Shown one piece after another: positions 1-8,801 of a stretch of DNA of 64,000 bases. This DNA comes from Roseateles amylovorans (GTDB lineage Bacteria > Pseudomonadota > Gammaproteobacteria > Burkholderiales > Burkholderiaceae_C). The first letter of the stretch is position 1. Every line of letters begins with the position of its first letter. The notes under the pieces are model-generated. The model was not told the DNA's origin, did no database searches, and saw nothing but the letters and a program-made list of their open reading frames with translations. The stretch covers positions 2,170,001-2,234,000 of the forward strand of contig NZ_CP104562.2 in the NCBI RefSeq assembly GCF_025398155.2, read 5' to 3'. A program made the position numbers and the translations under genes.

Positions 1-24
1 ACCATTGACATTTGGGAGACATGA

Positions 25-1125
25 ATGCGATTGCTGTCATTGCTTGCCCTGGCCGTGCTGCCTTTCGCCGCTCACGCGGAGATCGTGATCGGACAAACGG
101 CAGGATTCACCGGCCCTGTGGCTGCGAGCGTGGCCGAGACGACCGAGGGAGCCAAGCTCTATATCGACTCGATCAATGCGTCCGGCGGCATCAACGGCCA
201 AACGTTGAAGCTGGTGTCGCTCGACGACAAGTTCGATCCGCCCACTGCCGCGGCCAACGCGCAGAAGCTGATCACGACCGACAACGTGCTGGCGCTGTTC
301 CTGACGCGCGGTACGCCGCACAACCAGGCCATCCTGCCGCTGCTGTCGGCCAACCACATTCCGCTGATTGCGCCGTCGTCCGGTGCGGCGCTGCTGCACA
401 GCCCGGTCAACCCGTGGGTGTTCAATGTGCGGGCCACCTACCAGCGTGAAGCCGAGCGCGCGGTTCGTCACTTGAGCCTGATCGGCATGGAGCGCATCGG
501 CATCGTCCAGGTGGATGATTCCTTCGGCGCGGATGCGGTGATCGGCGCGAATGCTGGTCTGGCGGCCGTCAACAAGGCAGCGGCGTTCTCCGCCAAGTTC
601 GACCGCGCGAAGCCCGACTTCAAGGCCGCCGCGCAAAGCGCGGTGTCGAGCAATGCACAGGCCATCCTGTTCCTGGGCTCCGGCAAGGCGGTGGCGGACG
701 GCATCGCCGCCATTCGCGCTGCAGGCTCCAAGGCGCAGATCGTCACGCTGTCCAACAACGCAGCGCAGGGCTTTGTGGCCTTGCTGGGAGAGAACGCGCG
801 CGGTGTGATCGTGACGCAGGTCTTTCCGTATGAACGCTCCAAGGCCACCAAGCTCGTGACCGAAGCGACCCAGATGTCGCAGGCCAAGGGCAAGGGCGAA
901 ATCACCCCGGCCATGATGGAAGGCTTCGCGGCGGCCAAGGTCCTGGTGGAAGGCATCCGGCGCGCGGGACCCAATCCCACCCGCCAGAAGCTGCGAGATA
1001 CCCTGGAAGCCATGCGCAAGTTCGACATTGGCGGACTGGAAGTCTCCTTCTCGCCGTCGGACCACAGCGGCCTGGATTTCGCGGACCTGTCGATGATCGG
1101 CACGGATGGGAAGTTCATGCGATGA
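25..1125 (+). CDS. ABC transporter periplasmic substrate-binding protein (Leu/Ile/Val-binding type)
   Basis: This 366-residue protein starts with a Sec signal peptide (MRLLSLLALAVLPFAAHA) and continues as a type I periplasmic binding fold. The opening IVIGQTAGFTG, the INASGGINGQ stretch near residue 50 and the later GFAAAKVLVEGI segment are typical of the branched-chain amino acid/amide receptor family. It should capture a small ligand in the periplasm for an ABC importer. No permease or ATPase gene is adjacent, so it may be an orphan receptor or belong to a cluster upstream of the window. The ATG used has GGGAG about 7 bases upstream; an ATG 4 bases earlier is out of frame. The ligand cannot be told from sequence. 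Confidence 0.88.
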   Translation: MRLLSLLALAVLPFAAHAEIVIGQTAGFTGPVAASVAETTEGAKLYIDSINASGGINGQTLKLVSLDDKFDPPTAAANAQKLITTDNVLALFLTRGTPHNQAILPLLSANHIPLIAPSSGAALLHSPVNPWVFNVRATYQREAERAVRHLSLIGMERIGIVQVDDSFGADAVIGANAGLAAVNKAAAFSAKFDRAKPDFKAAAQSAVSSNAQAILFLGSGKAVADGIAAIRAAGSKAQIVTLSNNAAQGFVALLGENARGVIVTQVFPYERSKATKLVTEATQMSQAKGKGEITPAMMEGFAAAKVLVEGIRRAGPNPTRQKLRDTLEAMRKFDIGGLEVSFSPSDHSGLDFADLSMIGTDGKFMR

Positions 1126-1214
1126 GCGCGAACCGCGGCGGTCCCGGGAAGTGACCGTCTCTGACGAAGCGCATGGCATTGAATCAATGCCGCCGCAGCG
1201 TCCGCCCGCATGGC

Positions 1215-1249
1215 AACCCCAGTGCATTGACTTGCCTGGGGTTTTGTCT
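1215..1249 (+). terminator. Rho-independent terminator after the binding-protein gene
   Basis: AACCCCAG and CTGGGGTT form an 8-bp stem around a 13-base loop, followed by TTTTGTCTTT. It lies 90 bases past the stop codon of the binding-protein gene. Confidence 0.6.
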
Positions 1250-1397
1250 TTCGTGGGGGAGCCCGGCTTCTGAGCTCGCTTCGGTTCTTCCTTCAGTCGT
1301 CATCGATTTTGATGGCGATACGTACATCGCCAGCCCACAGACCGGCCGTGTGAGCACGCCTGCTGCTCAGCAGCGTTGCTCCAGCGATTGGGCGTAG

Positions 1398-2234
1398 TTA
1401 TGGGGTGTCGCTGATCGGTCTGATGATCGAGTCTGCAATCGAGAGCGCGCGGTCCCTGTCGGCATCGCTCATCTGACGCAATTTTTGGTCGGCCTCTCGA
1501 GCCATTCTCTTGCCCTCGCGAGATTGCTGTGCCCTCAGGAGGCGCACGGTCGCTAGGTCGTAGCCCACCGCCGCCACTTCGTCATTAACGGCGTAGGCCG
1601 GCTCCCGCGACATCTCGGCCAGCGTCGCGGCCGCATTCGCATCACCATCCTTGGCGTCGCTGCGCAAGAGGTCTGAAACGTCCTTGAGCCATTGAGCCAC
1701 CAGCGGGTCATTGGGTCGCAACTGCAAATCTGCGAAATTGCCATGCGGTCCCACGTCAAGCATCGCTTGTGCAGCCCCTGGCACTCTCGCCTCAGCTGCG
1801 GAGACGATCCAGCCCGCATAGGCTTGCCGATGAAGCGGCGTCAAGGAATCGCATGTCCCACGCTCGCCAGCAAACAGGGCCTGACGCCTCATCTGCGCAG
1901 CGAGTATTTGTCCCGAGCGTTCGAAACTCTCAAGCTGGACGCATTGGGAAACCAGTCCCGCGGCCTCCAACATCCGAACCGGATCCTTTGAATGGATGAG
2001 CCGCTCCACGTTGGCACCGATGGTCAGAGGGCGCTGTGCCGTCGGCAAGGAGGGGCTTGGCGTTTCGGGGTGTGTGTGGATTTTTTCGAAGCTGTAGGGT
2101 TTCACGCTCTCGCCGGCAGTGAGTGTCGTCTGGCCATCTTCGTCCTGGCCCCACGGGAGCGTCGCCACTGTCGCCACTGGGATCACGGTCACGAGTGCGA
2201 TGCGTATGCCGAGGCAAAAGTGAGTTTTGAACAT
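1398..2234 (-). CDS. Hypothetical exported or membrane-anchored protein
   Basis: I do not recognise this family. From the chosen start (MFKTHFCLGIRIALVTVI) the protein has 278 residues and a hydrophobic N-terminal segment of about 20 residues that could be an uncleaved anchor or signal. The rest is soluble and mostly helical, with several short amphipathic stretches and a basic, Gln-rich region near the C-terminus. Four cysteines lie in the middle third (SQCVQLE, GERGTCDSL). An upstream in-frame start would add 19 residues before the hydrophobic segment and is less likely. It stands alone, facing away from the GAF gene. Confidence 0.6.
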   Translation of the reverse strand: MFKTHFCLGIRIALVTVIPVATVATLPWGQDEDGQTTLTAGESVKPYSFEKIHTHPETPSPSLPTAQRPLTIGANVERLIHSKDPVRMLEAAGLVSQCVQLESFERSGQILAAQMRRQALFAGERGTCDSLTPLHRQAYAGWIVSAAEARVPGAAQAMLDVGPHGNFADLQLRPNDPLVAQWLKDVSDLLRSDAKDGDANAAATLAEMSREPAYAVNDEVAAVGYDLATVRLLRAQQSREGKRMAREADQKLRQMSDADRDRALSIADSIIRPISDTP

Positions 2235-2637
2235 TCGAAGAGGGTCACATCTCGATTTCAAAGTGTCCGATAGACAGCCGCTCGCATGCAAACACTGCTT
2301 GCTTCAATTCGCTGCTCCAAACCAACCCCAGTTCTTCGGCGGTGTCTAAGACCCGCTCGTTCCCGCCCGAAAGTCACGAATCTCCCTCAACGCGCGCGCC
2401 ATCGCGCCATCGATCGCGGCAGACTGGGCACTGAAGTTGCCACAGGGCAGGGAAGGGCGCGACAGGCCGGTTTCAGGGCCTGCCACCGCGTCTCCCATCG
2501 CCATCCCACTTCATCGGTCCTGTGAGACGCTGCAGGCCCGTTGCGACCCGAATCCCAGCGTCCAACGCATTCAGGCTGGAGGCCGGTACCGTGATCCATC
2601 GTGGCGACCCGGGCGCGCTGCCGACGACGGAGGCCGC
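2235..2637. other. Intergenic spacer between divergent genes
   Basis: I see no convincing gene, RNA or repeat here. It must hold the divergent promoters of the hypothetical protein (minus) and the GAF protein (plus), but no clear -35/-10 pair stands out. Confidence 0.4.
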
Positions 2638-3183
2638 ATGATCTGCGCGCCTCATCCTCGTGATGAACTCGTTCGGCTGAGGGTGCTGGAAAGCTCCGGC
2701 CTGCTTGCGACCGACCGGGATCCGTTCCTGGATTCGCTGGTGGTGGCGGTCGCACGCTCCTTCGAATTGCCGATGGCTGCGGTCTCGCTGATCGAGCGCG
2801 ACCAGCAGTTCTTCAAGGCCAGCGTGGGCCTGCCGACCCGCACGACGCCGCGTGACTGTTCCTTCTGCGCGCATGTGCTGTGGTGGCCCGCACCGTTCGT
2901 GGTGCCGGACGCCACCCTGGACGACCGGTTCGCCAACAACCCGCTGGTCACCGGCGAACCGCACATCCGGTTCTATGCCGGCGTGCCCATCTCTCTCCAG
3001 GGCGTCTGCCTGGGCACGTTGTGCGTGATGGGGCATTCGCCCAAGAGCGGCCTCGACGATGCAGAGATGCGGCTGCTTCAAGGTGCAGCCATGGCGGTGG
3101 AGGAGCGGCTCAATCAGATGACCTCGCCCCAGCCGCGAGAGCGCGCAGAACGGCTCGATCGCGCGGCCCGACGGACGGTGTGA
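2638..3183 (+). CDS. GAF domain-containing sensor protein
   Basis: The protein is 181 residues and consists almost only of one GAF domain. The conserved run from LESSGLLATDRDPFLDSLV through SFCAHVL, the LVTGEPHIRFYAGVP stretch and the GVCLGTLCVMG strand matches the GAF domains usually found at the N-terminus of diguanylate cyclases and histidine kinases. No output domain follows, so it may bind a small ligand or sense redox and act through a partner. The start was set at the ATG with GGAGG 5 bases upstream; a longer frame upstream has no coding character. Its ligand is unknown. Confidence 0.8.
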   Translation: MICAPHPRDELVRLRVLESSGLLATDRDPFLDSLVVAVARSFELPMAAVSLIERDQQFFKASVGLPTRTTPRDCSFCAHVLWWPAPFVVPDATLDDRFANNPLVTGEPHIRFYAGVPISLQGVCLGTLCVMGHSPKSGLDDAEMRLLQGAAMAVEERLNQMTSPQPRERAERLDRAARRTV

Positions 3184-3220
3184 CGTGACCCGCCTGGTCG
3201 CTCCTGCAAGCCTTGGACGC

Positions 3221-3244
3221 AAAAGGCCCGCGCGCTGCGGGCCT
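3221..3244 (-). terminator. Rho-independent terminator of the cold-shock gene
   Basis: On the minus strand AGGCCCGC-loop-GCGGGCCT is followed by TTTT. It lies just past the cold-shock stop codon and may also stop reading from the GAF gene on the other strand. Confidence 0.65.
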
Positions 3245-3271
3245 CTTCGCCGACTCAGCCCCGGCGCGCGC

Positions 3272-3550
3272 TCAGAGCGCGGCAGCAGGCTGGCCGGCCG
3301 ACGCCATCGCCTCGGGAATCAGGGTGATGCCGACCGGGACGTCCTCGTCCAGCGGCCGAATGTTCTGCGCCAGTTGTCCTTTCGGGCCCTCCACCAGCTC
3401 GTAGCTGACCTTGCCGCCTTGTTTCAGCGTGCGAAAGCCTTCCATCTGAATGGCCGAGAAGTGCGCAAAAACATCGCCCCCGCCTTGTTCGGGCTCAATA
3501 AAGCCAAATCCCTTGGCATCGTTGAACCACTTTACCGTGCCTGTAGCCAT
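3272..3550 (-). CDS. Cold-shock domain protein (CspA family) with C-terminal extension
   Basis: Residues 1-67 form a full cold-shock domain: MATGTVKWFNDAKGFGFI carries RNP1 (KGFGFI) and DVFAHFSAI carries RNP2. Such proteins bind single-stranded RNA and DNA and act as RNA chaperones. At 92 residues it is about 25 longer than typical CspA; the tail (LDEDVPVGITLIPEAMASAGQPAAAL) is not conserved in the family as I know it. GGAGAA lies 7 bases before the chosen ATG; two earlier in-frame ATGs are less well placed. The 5' leader of roughly 200 bases before clpS could hold the long untranslated leader often seen in cold-shock genes. Confidence 0.9.
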   Translation of the reverse strand: MATGTVKWFNDAKGFGFIEPEQGGGDVFAHFSAIQMEGFRTLKQGGKVSYELVEGPKGQLAQNIRPLDEDVPVGITLIPEAMASAGQPAAAL

Positions 3551-3721
3551 TTTCTTCTCCATCCCGGTGTCTTGTCGCACCCGGGTCGGATTCTCAAATC
3601 CGTGTCAAGCCAGTGTCAATTCAGGAACTCCCCGGGGTCGGCGCGGCTGGAGGTGCCACACTTAGGGTTGGCGGCGCTTTTGGGCGCCGTTCAGTTGGTT
3701 TCAAGTAGCCTTGATTGCGGG

Positions 3722-3759
3722 AGTCCCGTCCCTATGTAGGGAAGTCCCGCTGTTTATAG
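3722..3759 (+). promoter_or_regulatory. Repeat-containing promoter region of clpS-clpA
   Basis: AGTCCCG occurs twice as a direct repeat (3722-3728 and 3743-3749) on either side of the inverted repeat TCCCTATGTAGGGA (3729-3742). A -10-like TATAGA follows at 3754-3759, only 9 bases before the clpS start, so the mRNA may have a very short leader. The arrangement looks like an operator over a promoter. The regulator is unknown and no clear -35 is visible. Confidence 0.4.
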
Positions 3760-3768
3760 AATCGGCGC

Positions 3769-4128
3769 ATGCCCTTGCTTTCTCAACAACTCCCGCCAGC
3801 GCCTCCTCCGGGCACCCCGCCCGGTCAAGACGACGGCGGATCCACGACGCTGGAGCGTGTCGCTCAGAAAACCGAGCCCCCGCGCCTGTACCAGGTGCTG
3901 ATGCTCAATGACGACTTCACGCCGATGGAGTTCGTGGTGATGGTGTTGCAGGAGTATTTCCGTCATGACCTGGATACGGCCACCCAGATCATGTTGAAGA
4001 TCCATCACGAGGGTCGTGCCGTCTGCGGTGTATTCACCAAGGACGTCGCGGCCACCAAGGTCGAAACGGTGCTGGCCGCCGCCCGGCGGGCCGGACATCC
4101 TTTGCAGTGCATTATGGAGGCCGCATGA
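3769..4128 (+). CDS. clpS: ATP-dependent Clp protease adapter ClpS
   Basis: ClpS binds N-degron substrates and delivers them to the ClpAP protease. The 119-residue protein has a disordered Pro/Gly-rich N-terminus (about residues 1-35) followed by the ClpS core. The motif LNDDFTPMEFVV near residue 46 and the HHEGRAVCGVFTKDVAATKV segment carry the hydrophobic pocket and the ClpA-contacting helices. The stop codon overlaps the clpA start as ATGA, so the two are translationally coupled, as in most proteobacteria. Confidence 0.97.
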   Translation: MPLLSQQLPPAPPPGTPPGQDDGGSTTLERVAQKTEPPRLYQVLMLNDDFTPMEFVVMVLQEYFRHDLDTATQIMLKIHHEGRAVCGVFTKDVAATKVETVLAAARRAGHPLQCIMEAA

Positions 4129-6440
4129 TTGCGCAAGAGCTTGAAGTCAGCCTGCACATGGCGTTTGTGGAAGCACGCCAGCAGCGCCACGAGTTCATTA
4201 CCGTGGAGCATCTGCTGATGGCGCTGCTGGACAATCCGTCCGCGGCTGAAGTGCTGCGCGCCTGCGCAGCCAATATCGAAGACCTGCGCAAGTCGCTTGC
4301 GCAGTTCATCAAGGAAAACACCCCCACCGTGGGTGGCACCGATGAGGTGGATACCCAGCCCACGCTGGGTTTCCAACGCGTGATCCAGCGCGCCATCATG
4401 CATGTGCAGTCCACCGGCAACGGCAAGAAGGAAGTCACCGGCGCGAATGTGCTGGTGGCGATCTTCGGTGAGAAGGACTCCCACGCGGTGTATTACCTGC
4501 ATCAGCAGGGCGTCACCCGTCTGGATGTGGTGAACTTCATCGCCCACGGCATCAAGAAGAGCGAACCGCCCGAGCCCCCCAAGGGTCCGGAAGGCAGCGG
4601 CCCCGAGTCCGAGCGCGAAGAGGGCGACGCCCAGGGCGGCGGCGGCAAGGGCTCTCCGCTCGAGCAGTTCACCCAGAACCTCAACCAGCTGGCGCGCGAC
4701 GGCAAGATCGATCCGCTGATCGGTCGCGAGTCCGAGGTCGAGCGCGTGGTGCAGGTGCTGTGCCGCCGTCGCAAGAACAACCCCCTGTTGGTGGGTGAGG
4801 CCGGCGTGGGCAAGACCGCCATCGCCGAGGGCCTGGCTTGGCGCATCACCGAAGGCCAGGTGCCGGACGTGCTGGCCGATGCCGTCGTGTATTCGCTGGA
4901 CATGGGCGCCTTGCTCGCCGGGACCAAGTACCGCGGTGACTTCGAGCAGCGCCTGAAGGCCGTCATCAAGCAGCTCAAGGAGCAGCCGGGCGCCATCCTG
5001 TTCATCGACGAAATCCACACGCTGATCGGCGCCGGTGCGGCGTCGGGCGGGACGCTGGATGCGAGCAACCTGCTCAAGCCGGCGCTGTCCTCGGGTCAGC
5101 TGAAGTGCATCGGTGCGACCACCTTCAGCGAATACCGCGGCATCTTCGAAAAGGATGCGGCCCTGTCGCGCCGCTTCCAGAAGATCGACGTGGTCGAGCC
5201 GTCGGTGGAACAGACCATCGAGATCCTGAAGGGCCTGAAGTCGCGCTTTGAGGAGCATCACAGTGTGAAGTACGCGCTGGGTGCGCTGCAGGCCGCGGCA
5301 GAACTCTCGGCCAAGTTCATCAATGACCGCCATCTGCCCGACAAGGCGATCGACGTCATCGACGAGGCCGGTGCCGCCCAGCGCGTGCTGCCCAAGAGCA
5401 AGCAGAAGAAGACCATCACCCGCGCCGAGGTGGAGGACATCGTCGCGAAGATCGCGCGCATTCCGCCGGCCTCGGTGTCGTCGGACGACCGCAGCAAGCT
5501 CAAGAGCCTGGACCGCGATCTGAAGAGCGTGGTGTTCGGTCAGGATCCGGCCATCGACGCCCTGGCAGCCGCCATCAAGATGGCGCGTTCCGGCCTGGGC
5601 AAGCCCGACAAGCCGATCGGCAGCTTCCTGTTCACCGGTCCGACCGGCGTCGGCAAGACCGAGGTGGCCAAGCAGTTGGCCTACATCCTGGGCATCGAGC
5701 TGATCCGCTTCGACATGTCCGAGTACATGGAGCGTCATGCGGTCAGCCGCCTGATCGGTGCGCCTCCGGGCTATGTGGGCTTTGACCAGGGCGGTCTGCT
5801 CACCGAGGCCATCACCAAGAAGCCGCATGCGGTGCTGCTGCTCGATGAAATCGAGAAGGCCCATCCGGATGTCTTCAATGTGCTGCTGCAGGTGATGGAC
5901 CATGGCACGCTGACCGACAACAACGGACGCAAGGCCGACTTCCGCAATGTGATGATCATCATGACCACCAATGCGGGTGCCGAGGCCATGCAGAAGTCGA
6001 CCATCGGCTTCACGACCAAGCGCGAGCAGGGCGACGAAATGGCCGACATCAAGCGGCTGTTCACCCCCGAGTTCCGCAACCGTCTGGATGCGATCGTCCA
6101 CTTCGGCGGCCTGAACCAGGACATCATCCTGCGGGTGGTGGACAAGTTCCTGCTGCAGCTCGAAAGCCAATTGGGCGAGAAGAAAGTCGAGGTCACGTTC
6201 AGCGATGCGCTGCGCAAGCACCTGGCCGAGAAGGGCTTCGATCCGCAGATGGGCGCGCGTCCGATGCAGCGTCTCATCCAGGACACCATCCGCCGAGCGC
6301 TGGCCGACGAACTCCTGTTCGGTCGTCTGGTGGAGGGCGGTCGCCTGAACGTGGATGTGGACGACAAGGGTGAGGTTCAGCTGGACATCACCCCGACCAA
6401 GAGCAACAAGCCCAAAGCTGAGCCCGCGACGGCCGATTGA
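4125..6440 (+). CDS. clpA: ATP-dependent Clp protease ATP-binding subunit ClpA
   Basis: This 771-residue AAA+ unfoldase feeds proteins into ClpP. An N-terminal Clp_N domain (about 1-145) is followed by an acidic Gly-rich linker. Then come the first AAA module with Walker A GEAGVGKT near residue 224 and Walker B ILFIDEIH, and the second with Walker A GPTGVGKT near residue 504 and LLLDEIEKAH. The C-terminal D2-small domain contains FDPQMGARPMQRLI. The start is the ATG overlapping the clpS stop; an earlier in-frame ATG would run into clpS. The length is normal for ClpA. No clpP gene is in the window. Confidence 0.98.
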   Translation: MIAQELEVSLHMAFVEARQQRHEFITVEHLLMALLDNPSAAEVLRACAANIEDLRKSLAQFIKENTPTVGGTDEVDTQPTLGFQRVIQRAIMHVQSTGNGKKEVTGANVLVAIFGEKDSHAVYYLHQQGVTRLDVVNFIAHGIKKSEPPEPPKGPEGSGPESEREEGDAQGGGGKGSPLEQFTQNLNQLARDGKIDPLIGRESEVERVVQVLCRRRKNNPLLVGEAGVGKTAIAEGLAWRITEGQVPDVLADAVVYSLDMGALLAGTKYRGDFEQRLKAVIKQLKEQPGAILFIDEIHTLIGAGAASGGTLDASNLLKPALSSGQLKCIGATTFSEYRGIFEKDAALSRRFQKIDVVEPSVEQTIEILKGLKSRFEEHHSVKYALGALQAAAELSAKFINDRHLPDKAIDVIDEAGAAQRVLPKSKQKKTITRAEVEDIVAKIARIPPASVSSDDRSKLKSLDRDLKSVVFGQDPAIDALAAAIKMARSGLGKPDKPIGSFLFTGPTGVGKTEVAKQLAYILGIELIRFDMSEYMERHAVSRLIGAPPGYVGFDQGGLLTEAITKKPHAVLLLDEIEKAHPDVFNVLLQVMDHGTLTDNNGRKADFRNVMIIMTTNAGAEAMQKSTIGFTTKREQGDEMADIKRLFTPEFRNRLDAIVHFGGLNQDIILRVVDKFLLQLESQLGEKKVEVTFSDALRKHLAEKGFDPQMGARPMQRLIQDTIRRALADELLFGRLVEGGRLNVDVDDKGEVQLDITPTKSNKPKAEPATAD

Positions 6441-6524
6441 CCTGCAGGCCAACAGCTGAACGCTGAAAGGCGCCCCTCGAGGGCGCCACTTCAGCCAGGG
6501 CCGAATGCGTCGGCCTCATGATCC

Positions 6525-6562
6525 AAGGCCGCTGCGGTGAAGACCGCAGCGGCCTTTGTTTT
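6525..6562 (+). terminator. Strong Rho-independent terminator after clpA
   Basis: AAGGCCGCTGCGGT and ACCGCAGCGGCCTT pair over 14 bp around a 4-base loop and run into TGTTTT. A second, weaker hairpin (GGCGCCC/GGGCGCC, 6469-6487) without a T-tract lies closer to the stop. Confidence 0.85.
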
Positions 6563-6585
6563 GGCTGTCCGGTGGCTGCCTGGTG

Positions 6586-7383
6586 TCAGTCCCCGTCCTG
6601 TGCAGGATCCTGCTGGAAGAACTCGGCGAGCAGTCGGTACAGCCGCGGCTGTTCCATCAGCAGTTCTCGCGGCGCAACGAAGAAGGCTTCGACGGCGACA
6701 GCGAAGAATTCTTCTGGCGCTTCCGCGCCGTAGGGGTCGATCAAGGTGGATGCGCCCGCGTCGACCTGGTCGCAGAACCAGGCCCATTCGGCTTCCATGG
6801 TGGCGTGCCATTGCTGACGGGCATGTGCAGTGGCCAGGGCGGGGGATCCATTCACGGCGCCATCACACGCATCGATCACATGGGCGAATTCATGGATCAC
6901 CACGTTGTAGACCGCGTCATGGCCTTCCAGCCGGTCGACCGCCTCTGGTGTGATCTCGCTCCAGGCCAGCATCAGCGGCCCGCCTTCGTGCGCTTCGCCG
7001 ACGAGGGCTTCGTCGTATGCATGGACCACGCCATCGTCGTCCATGGTCTCGCGTGGCGCCACCACCTCGCCCTCATGCATCACGATGCCGACGAAGCCGT
7101 CATACCAGGACAGCCCCAGTCGCAGCACCGGCAGGCAGGCTTGCGCTGCCACCGCCACCGCCACTTCATCGGTGACGATGAAGCCGCGAGCGCCATGGAA
7201 CTCCTTGGAAGCGAGGAACAGCGAGCACAGGCGGCGCAGCGCCGTCCGATCGGCCTCGCTGCGGCGGGCGATGAAGGGGTAGTGCGCCAGCGTCAGCTGC
7301 CACAGCGGTTCGGGAATCGCGAACTGCGCGAGCTGGCGCTGCTCGCGGCGCTGACGCCATCGATGGAGGAGGCCGGAAAGCAT
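6586..7383 (-). CDS. mtfA: MtfA-like zinc-dependent peptidase (M90 family)
   Basis: In enterobacteria MtfA is a zinc aminopeptidase that also binds the glucose repressor Mlc. This 265-residue homologue has the metal motif HEFAHVID at residues 164-171 (zinc ligands and catalytic Glu in HEFAH). It also has the family signature LAWSEI upstream and a downstream Glu-rich helix (APEEFFAVAVEAFF) giving the third ligand. The start MLSGLLHRWRQR is typical of the family; a longer frame upstream is rejected. It reads toward the clpA terminator. Whether it acts on an Mlc-like regulator here cannot be said. Confidence 0.9.
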   Translation of the reverse strand: MLSGLLHRWRQRREQRQLAQFAIPEPLWQLTLAHYPFIARRSEADRTALRRLCSLFLASKEFHGARGFIVTDEVAVAVAAQACLPVLRLGLSWYDGFVGIVMHEGEVVAPRETMDDDGVVHAYDEALVGEAHEGGPLMLAWSEITPEAVDRLEGHDAVYNVVIHEFAHVIDACDGAVNGSPALATAHARQQWHATMEAEWAWFCDQVDAGASTLIDPYGAEAPEEFFAVAVEAFFVAPRELLMEQPRLYRLLAEFFQQDPAQDGD

Positions 7384-7485
7384 CGGTGGGATTCTGAACG
7401 TGGTTGGGTTGAAGCGCAGCGAACGCCCGTCGCAGTCACTGAATGAAGGCGCGGCCAACCGACGGCGGGACGGCCGCCGCCCTCG

Positions 7486-8301
7486 TCAGGCGGCGTGGCG
7501 GGCCTGGGTGACTTCGGTGCGCATCGGTGCGTCTCGCCGGATTCCGGAGGCATCCACCACCAGCACATCGCCACGCTGGGCGTGGTCGAAGTCCCAATCG
7601 GACAGCACCACGCGGCGCAGGCCGTCACCCAGGTCATGGTCGGCGGGACGGTGGGTGTGGCCGTGGATCAGGGTGGTGCAGTCGGCAGCGAGCAGCCACT
7701 CACGGCTCGCCTGGTCGTCCACATCGGCCCATTGCGAGGGGTCGCGCTGATAGGACCGGCTCTTCGCGCGCAGGTGTCGCGCCAGGGCACGGCGTGCCGA
7801 GAGCGGCAGCATCCTCAGCGAGGCCTTGACCCCCGGGCGACGCACCACGGCACGGGCGCGTTGATAGGCGACATCGTCCACGCACAGCAGGTCGCCGTGG
7901 CTGAGCAGCCAGCGCTGACCAAAGGCGTCGAAGCGGACCGGATCGTGCAGCAGCCGCAGGCCGCTGTCTTCGGCCATGGGCCAGTCCAGCATGAAATCGC
8001 GGTTGCCGTGCATGAAGTACAGCGCGCAACGCCGCGAGGCCTCGCGCAGCAGCATCATGCAATGCTGTTCGAAGGTGCCGGCCTGCCAGCGCGCATCGTC
8101 ACCGATCCAGGCTTCGAAGATGTCGCCGAGCAGGAAGACCGCATCCGCCGGCGTGGCCGCCAGATGCTGGCGAAAACGCTCCAGGGTCGCCGGGAGGTCC
8201 GGCGACAGGTGCAGGTCGGACAGCACGTCCACCCGCCGCCACCCCGGCTCGGCACGCCATCGCGCCAGCGGCTGGGGCAGCGGGAAGGGTGTGTGAATCA
8301 C
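7486..8301 (-). CDS. lpxH: UDP-2,3-diacylglucosamine diphosphatase LpxH
   Basis: LpxH hydrolyses UDP-2,3-diacylglucosamine to lipid X and UMP, the fourth step of lipid A synthesis, at the inner face of the cytoplasmic membrane. The 271-residue protein shows the calcineurin-like phosphoesterase motifs: DVLSDLHL (residues 25-32), LLGDIFEAWIGDD, MHGNRDFM, LLSHGDLL and the C-terminal HGHTHRP. Its start overlaps the end of the cyclophilin gene by 4 bases, placing it last in the minus-strand group TPR protein - ppiA - ppiB - lpxH. That order is common in Burkholderiales. Confidence 0.96.
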   Translation of the reverse strand: MIHTPFPLPQPLARWRAEPGWRRVDVLSDLHLSPDLPATLERFRQHLAATPADAVFLLGDIFEAWIGDDARWQAGTFEQHCMMLLREASRRCALYFMHGNRDFMLDWPMAEDSGLRLLHDPVRFDAFGQRWLLSHGDLLCVDDVAYQRARAVVRRPGVKASLRMLPLSARRALARHLRAKSRSYQRDPSQWADVDDQASREWLLAADCTTLIHGHTHRPADHDLGDGLRRVVLSDWDFDHAQRGDVLVVDASGIRRDAPMRTEVTQARHAA

Positions 8302-8801
8302 TCGACCGCGACGGCGCGCTCGATGATCACCGGATCGACCGGCACATCATCATGGAAACCGGAGCGGCCGGTCTTGACCTTCTCGATCTTGTCGACGATG
8401 TCGGTGCCGCCCACGACCTTGCCGAACACCGCATAGCCCCAGCCCGACGGGCTTTCGCTCTTGAAGTTCAGGAACTCGTTGTCGACGGTGTTGATGAAGA
8501 ACTGCGAGCTCGCCGAGTGCGGGGCGTTGGTACGCGCCATCGCCACGGTGTACTTGTCGTTCTTCAGGCCGTTGTTGGCCTCGTTCTGGATCGGGGCGTC
8601 GGTGGGCTTTTGCTTCATGCCGACTTCGAAGCCGCCGCACTGGGCCATGAAGCCCTTGATCACGCGGTGGAAGATCGTGCCGTCATAGTGGCCCTTGGCC
8701 ACATAGGCCAGGAAATTCGCGACGGACACGGGGGCCTTCGCATCGTCCAGCTCGAGCGTGATCAGGCCCTGGTTGGTGTGCAGTTCGACTTTCTTGCTCA
8801 T
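8298..8801 (-). CDS. ppiB: Cytoplasmic peptidyl-prolyl cis-trans isomerase (cyclophilin, PpiB type)
   Basis: The 167-residue protein has no signal peptide and is a single cyclophilin domain. TIFHRVIKGFMAQCGGFE carries the catalytic Arg region, and SASSQFFINTVDN and YAVFGKVVGG complete the active site. It catalyses proline isomerisation during folding. Its ATG overlaps the stop of the exported paralogue upstream (ATGA), and its stop overlaps the lpxH start, so the three are likely one transcript. Confidence 0.95.
   Translation of the reverse strand: MSKKVELHTNQGLITLELDDAKAPVSVANFLAYVAKGHYDGTIFHRVIKGFMAQCGGFEVGMKQKPTDAPIQNEANNGLKNDKYTVAMARTNAPHSASSQFFINTVDNEFLNFKSESPSGWGYAVFGKVVGGTDIVDKIEKVKTGRSGFHDDVPVDPVIIERAVAVE

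Noticed and set aside
4005..6452. 815-codon open frame opposite clpA
   Set aside because: It is the shadow of a high-GC gene: His/Leu/Arg-rich with no ribosome site or recognisable domain, while clpA is certain on the other strand.
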